Shown here piece after piece: positions 4,790 to 5,455 of a stretch of DNA of 5,455 bases. The DNA is from an uncultured Opitutaceae bacterium (GTDB lineage: Bacteria; Verrucomicrobiota; Verrucomicrobiia; Opitutales; Opitutaceae). Every line of letters starts with the position of its first letter. Within the stretch, counting starts at the first letter, position 1. The notes below the pieces were generated by a model, which saw only the letters and a list, made by a program, of their open reading frames with translations, ran no database searches and was not told where the DNA came from. The stretch lies in NCBI GenBank assembly GCA_937902865.1, contig CALFNJ010000711.1:1-5455 (forward strand), in the 5' to 3' direction. Position numbers and translations under genes: made by a program.

Positions 4790-5137
4790 ATGCCCCACCC
4801 CTGCATCATCCCGTGGAACGAAGCCAACGCCCGCCGGCACGACAAGGGCTTCATGCTCCCTTTCGTCAATGAAAGCTGCGGAGCGAACCAGCTCCGCCTC
4901 CACGTCTCGGTGATCAATCCCGGTGAAGCCGCGCACCCGCCGCACCAGCATGCCGGCGAGGAAATCATCTTCGTCTTCGAGGGCGAAGGCGAGGCGACCA
5001 TCGGCGAGGAGAAGCATCCGCTGCGCGCCATGGGCGCCTTGTTTTGTCCCGAGCACGTGATGCACGGGCTCCGCAACACCGGAAAGACGCCGATCAAGTA
5101 CGCCGTCATCCGCGTGCCGGAAATTCCGGGCAGCTGA
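4790..5137 (+). CDS. Single-domain cupin (cupin_2 type), probable metal-binding
   Basis: This is a 115-residue protein, the usual length for a one-domain cupin. Motif 1 is His52-Gln-His54-x3-Glu58-x6-Gly65, which fits the canonical spacing. Motif 2 is Gly82-x4-Pro87-x-His-x2-His92-x3-Asn96, with His89 where Gly is usual. His52, His54, Glu58 and His92 can supply all four metal ligands. There is no signal peptide, so a cytoplasmic place is likely. Proteins of this kind range from isomerases and dioxygenases to sugar or ligand sensors, and the sequence does not decide between them. Start ATG 4790 (MPHPCIIPWNE) is preferred. ATG 4775 would add MLVSA, and the frame extends further up to 4679 only through repeat-like sequence. 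No Shine-Dalgarno sequence precedes either ATG. It is divergent from gene C across about 220 bases. Confidence 0.85.
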   Translation: MPHPCIIPWNEANARRHDKGFMLPFVNESCGANQLRLHVSVINPGEAAHPPHQHAGEEIIFVFEGEGEATIGEEKHPLRAMGALFCPEHVMHGLRNTGKTPIKYAVIRVPEIPGS

Positions 5138-5147
5138 TTTTTGGTTC

Positions 5148-5177
5148 TCTGGAACTCAGGAAATCAGGAAGCGGAAG
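5148..5177 (+). repeat. Dispersed near-30-bp repeat, copy 2 (plus orientation)
   Basis: Bases 5148-5170 equal the reverse complement of 1954-1976 without a mismatch, and 5172-5177 (CGGAAG) extends the match after one inserted G. It begins 10 bases after the cupin stop codon. The remaining gap to 5318 holds nothing else I can identify. Confidence 0.8.
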
Positions 5178-5318
5178 GGTCGATCCGATCTCCTGAAAAC
5201 AATTCCCAAGCCTCGCTCGCCCATGAACTGCTCCCTTCGCTAGGCGCCGCCGGTTGCACCTTTGCGGCCGCTCATTCGTCCTGCCCTATCCCCGGCACCC
5301 TCCTCTGTTTTCCTTTTC

Positions 5319-5455
5319 ATGAAAGCTCCCCACCTGCTCCGACTCCCTTGCCTTCTCGTCGCGCTCCTGCTCCCGGCCGCCATGGTCTCGGCGCAGGACG
5401 CCAGCAAGCTCGCCGCCATCACGCCGCAGATGCAGGCGTTCGTGGACAAGAGCGA
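5319..5455 (+). CDS. N-terminus of an exported protein, possibly a beta-lactamase-type serine hydrolase (cut by window end)
   Basis: Forty-five codons are visible. Residues 1-25 form a signal peptide (MKAPHLLRLPCLLVALLLPA, then AMVSA), with likely cleavage before Gln26. The mature start Q-D-A-S-K-L-A-A-I-T-P-Q-M-Q-A-F-V-D-K resembles the opening helix of class C beta-lactamase-related esterases, where 'M-x-x-F-V-D-x-G-E-I-x-G-A-V' is typical. The catalytic S-x-x-K would lie beyond the window, so the assignment is a guess from the first helix. ATG 5319 is the natural start because the signal peptide begins there. The leader is pyrimidine-rich (TCTGTTTTCCTTTTC) and lacks a Shine-Dalgarno sequence. 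Confidence 0.6.
   Translation, partial: MKAPHLLRLPCLLVALLLPAAMVSAQDASKLAAITPQMQAFVDKS

Noticed and set aside
4607..5109. Minus-strand frames opposite the cupin gene
   Set aside because: The plus strand has full cupin motifs 1 and 2 with correct spacing, and the minus frames show no domain.
5117..5143. CCGG-AAATT-CCGG hairpin followed by ATTTTT as a cupin terminator
   Set aside because: The stem is only 4 bp, lies inside the coding region, and is separated from the T run by about 9 bases.
5240..5449. Minus-strand frame at the right end of the window
   Set aside because: The opposite strand encodes a well-formed signal peptide. This frame is Arg/Gly/Ala-rich without features.

Overview
This 5.5 kb window is GC-rich and bacterial. 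It holds small exported proteins, hydrolases and intergenic spaces packed with palindromic repeats. The mix looks like a free-living member of the Verrucomicrobiota, most likely near Opitutaceae. That placement is inference from remembered protein families and repeat types, not from a marker gene. I see no rRNA, tRNA, CRISPR array, transposase, phage gene or recognisable defence system.

Layout. Bases 1-645 (+) are the 3' part of an AsmA/DUF748-like envelope protein cut by the window edge. Bases 646-980 hold a long nested inverted repeat. Bases 981-1640 (+) encode a DsbA-fold protein with one active-site cysteine missing. Bases 1641-2012, between convergent genes, stack three repeat families. 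Bases 2073-4571 (-) are a co-directional cluster. In transcription order it reads: small exported protein C (4571-4146), an SGNH/PAF-acetylhydrolase-like esterase (4115-3372), small exported protein B (3252-2842) and small exported protein A (2513-2073). A, B and C are paralogues of one family that I do not recognise by function. C and the esterase are 30 nt apart and probably form one transcript. B and A each end in a strong intrinsic terminator. Divergent from C is a one-domain cupin (4790-5137, +). The window ends in the N-terminus of an exported protein (5319 onward, +), possibly a beta-lactamase-type serine hydrolase.

How it fits together. Six of the seven genes with visible or inferred N-termini are exported or envelope proteins. 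The -strand cluster may be an extracytoplasmic module of an esterase plus small beta-rich proteins, but no sequence evidence ties the paralogues to the esterase's substrate.

The most notable signals are outside the genes or in paralogue evolution. First, four half-copies of a repeat each fold into a hairpin, and a stem pair switches between A-T and G-C in a compensatory way. Second, a near-30-bp repeat sits in opposite orientation on both sides of the paralogue cluster. Third, the paralogues carry a G-R-G-G-P loop three times, and in paralogue A the first loop has grown into an 18-residue glycine-rich tract.
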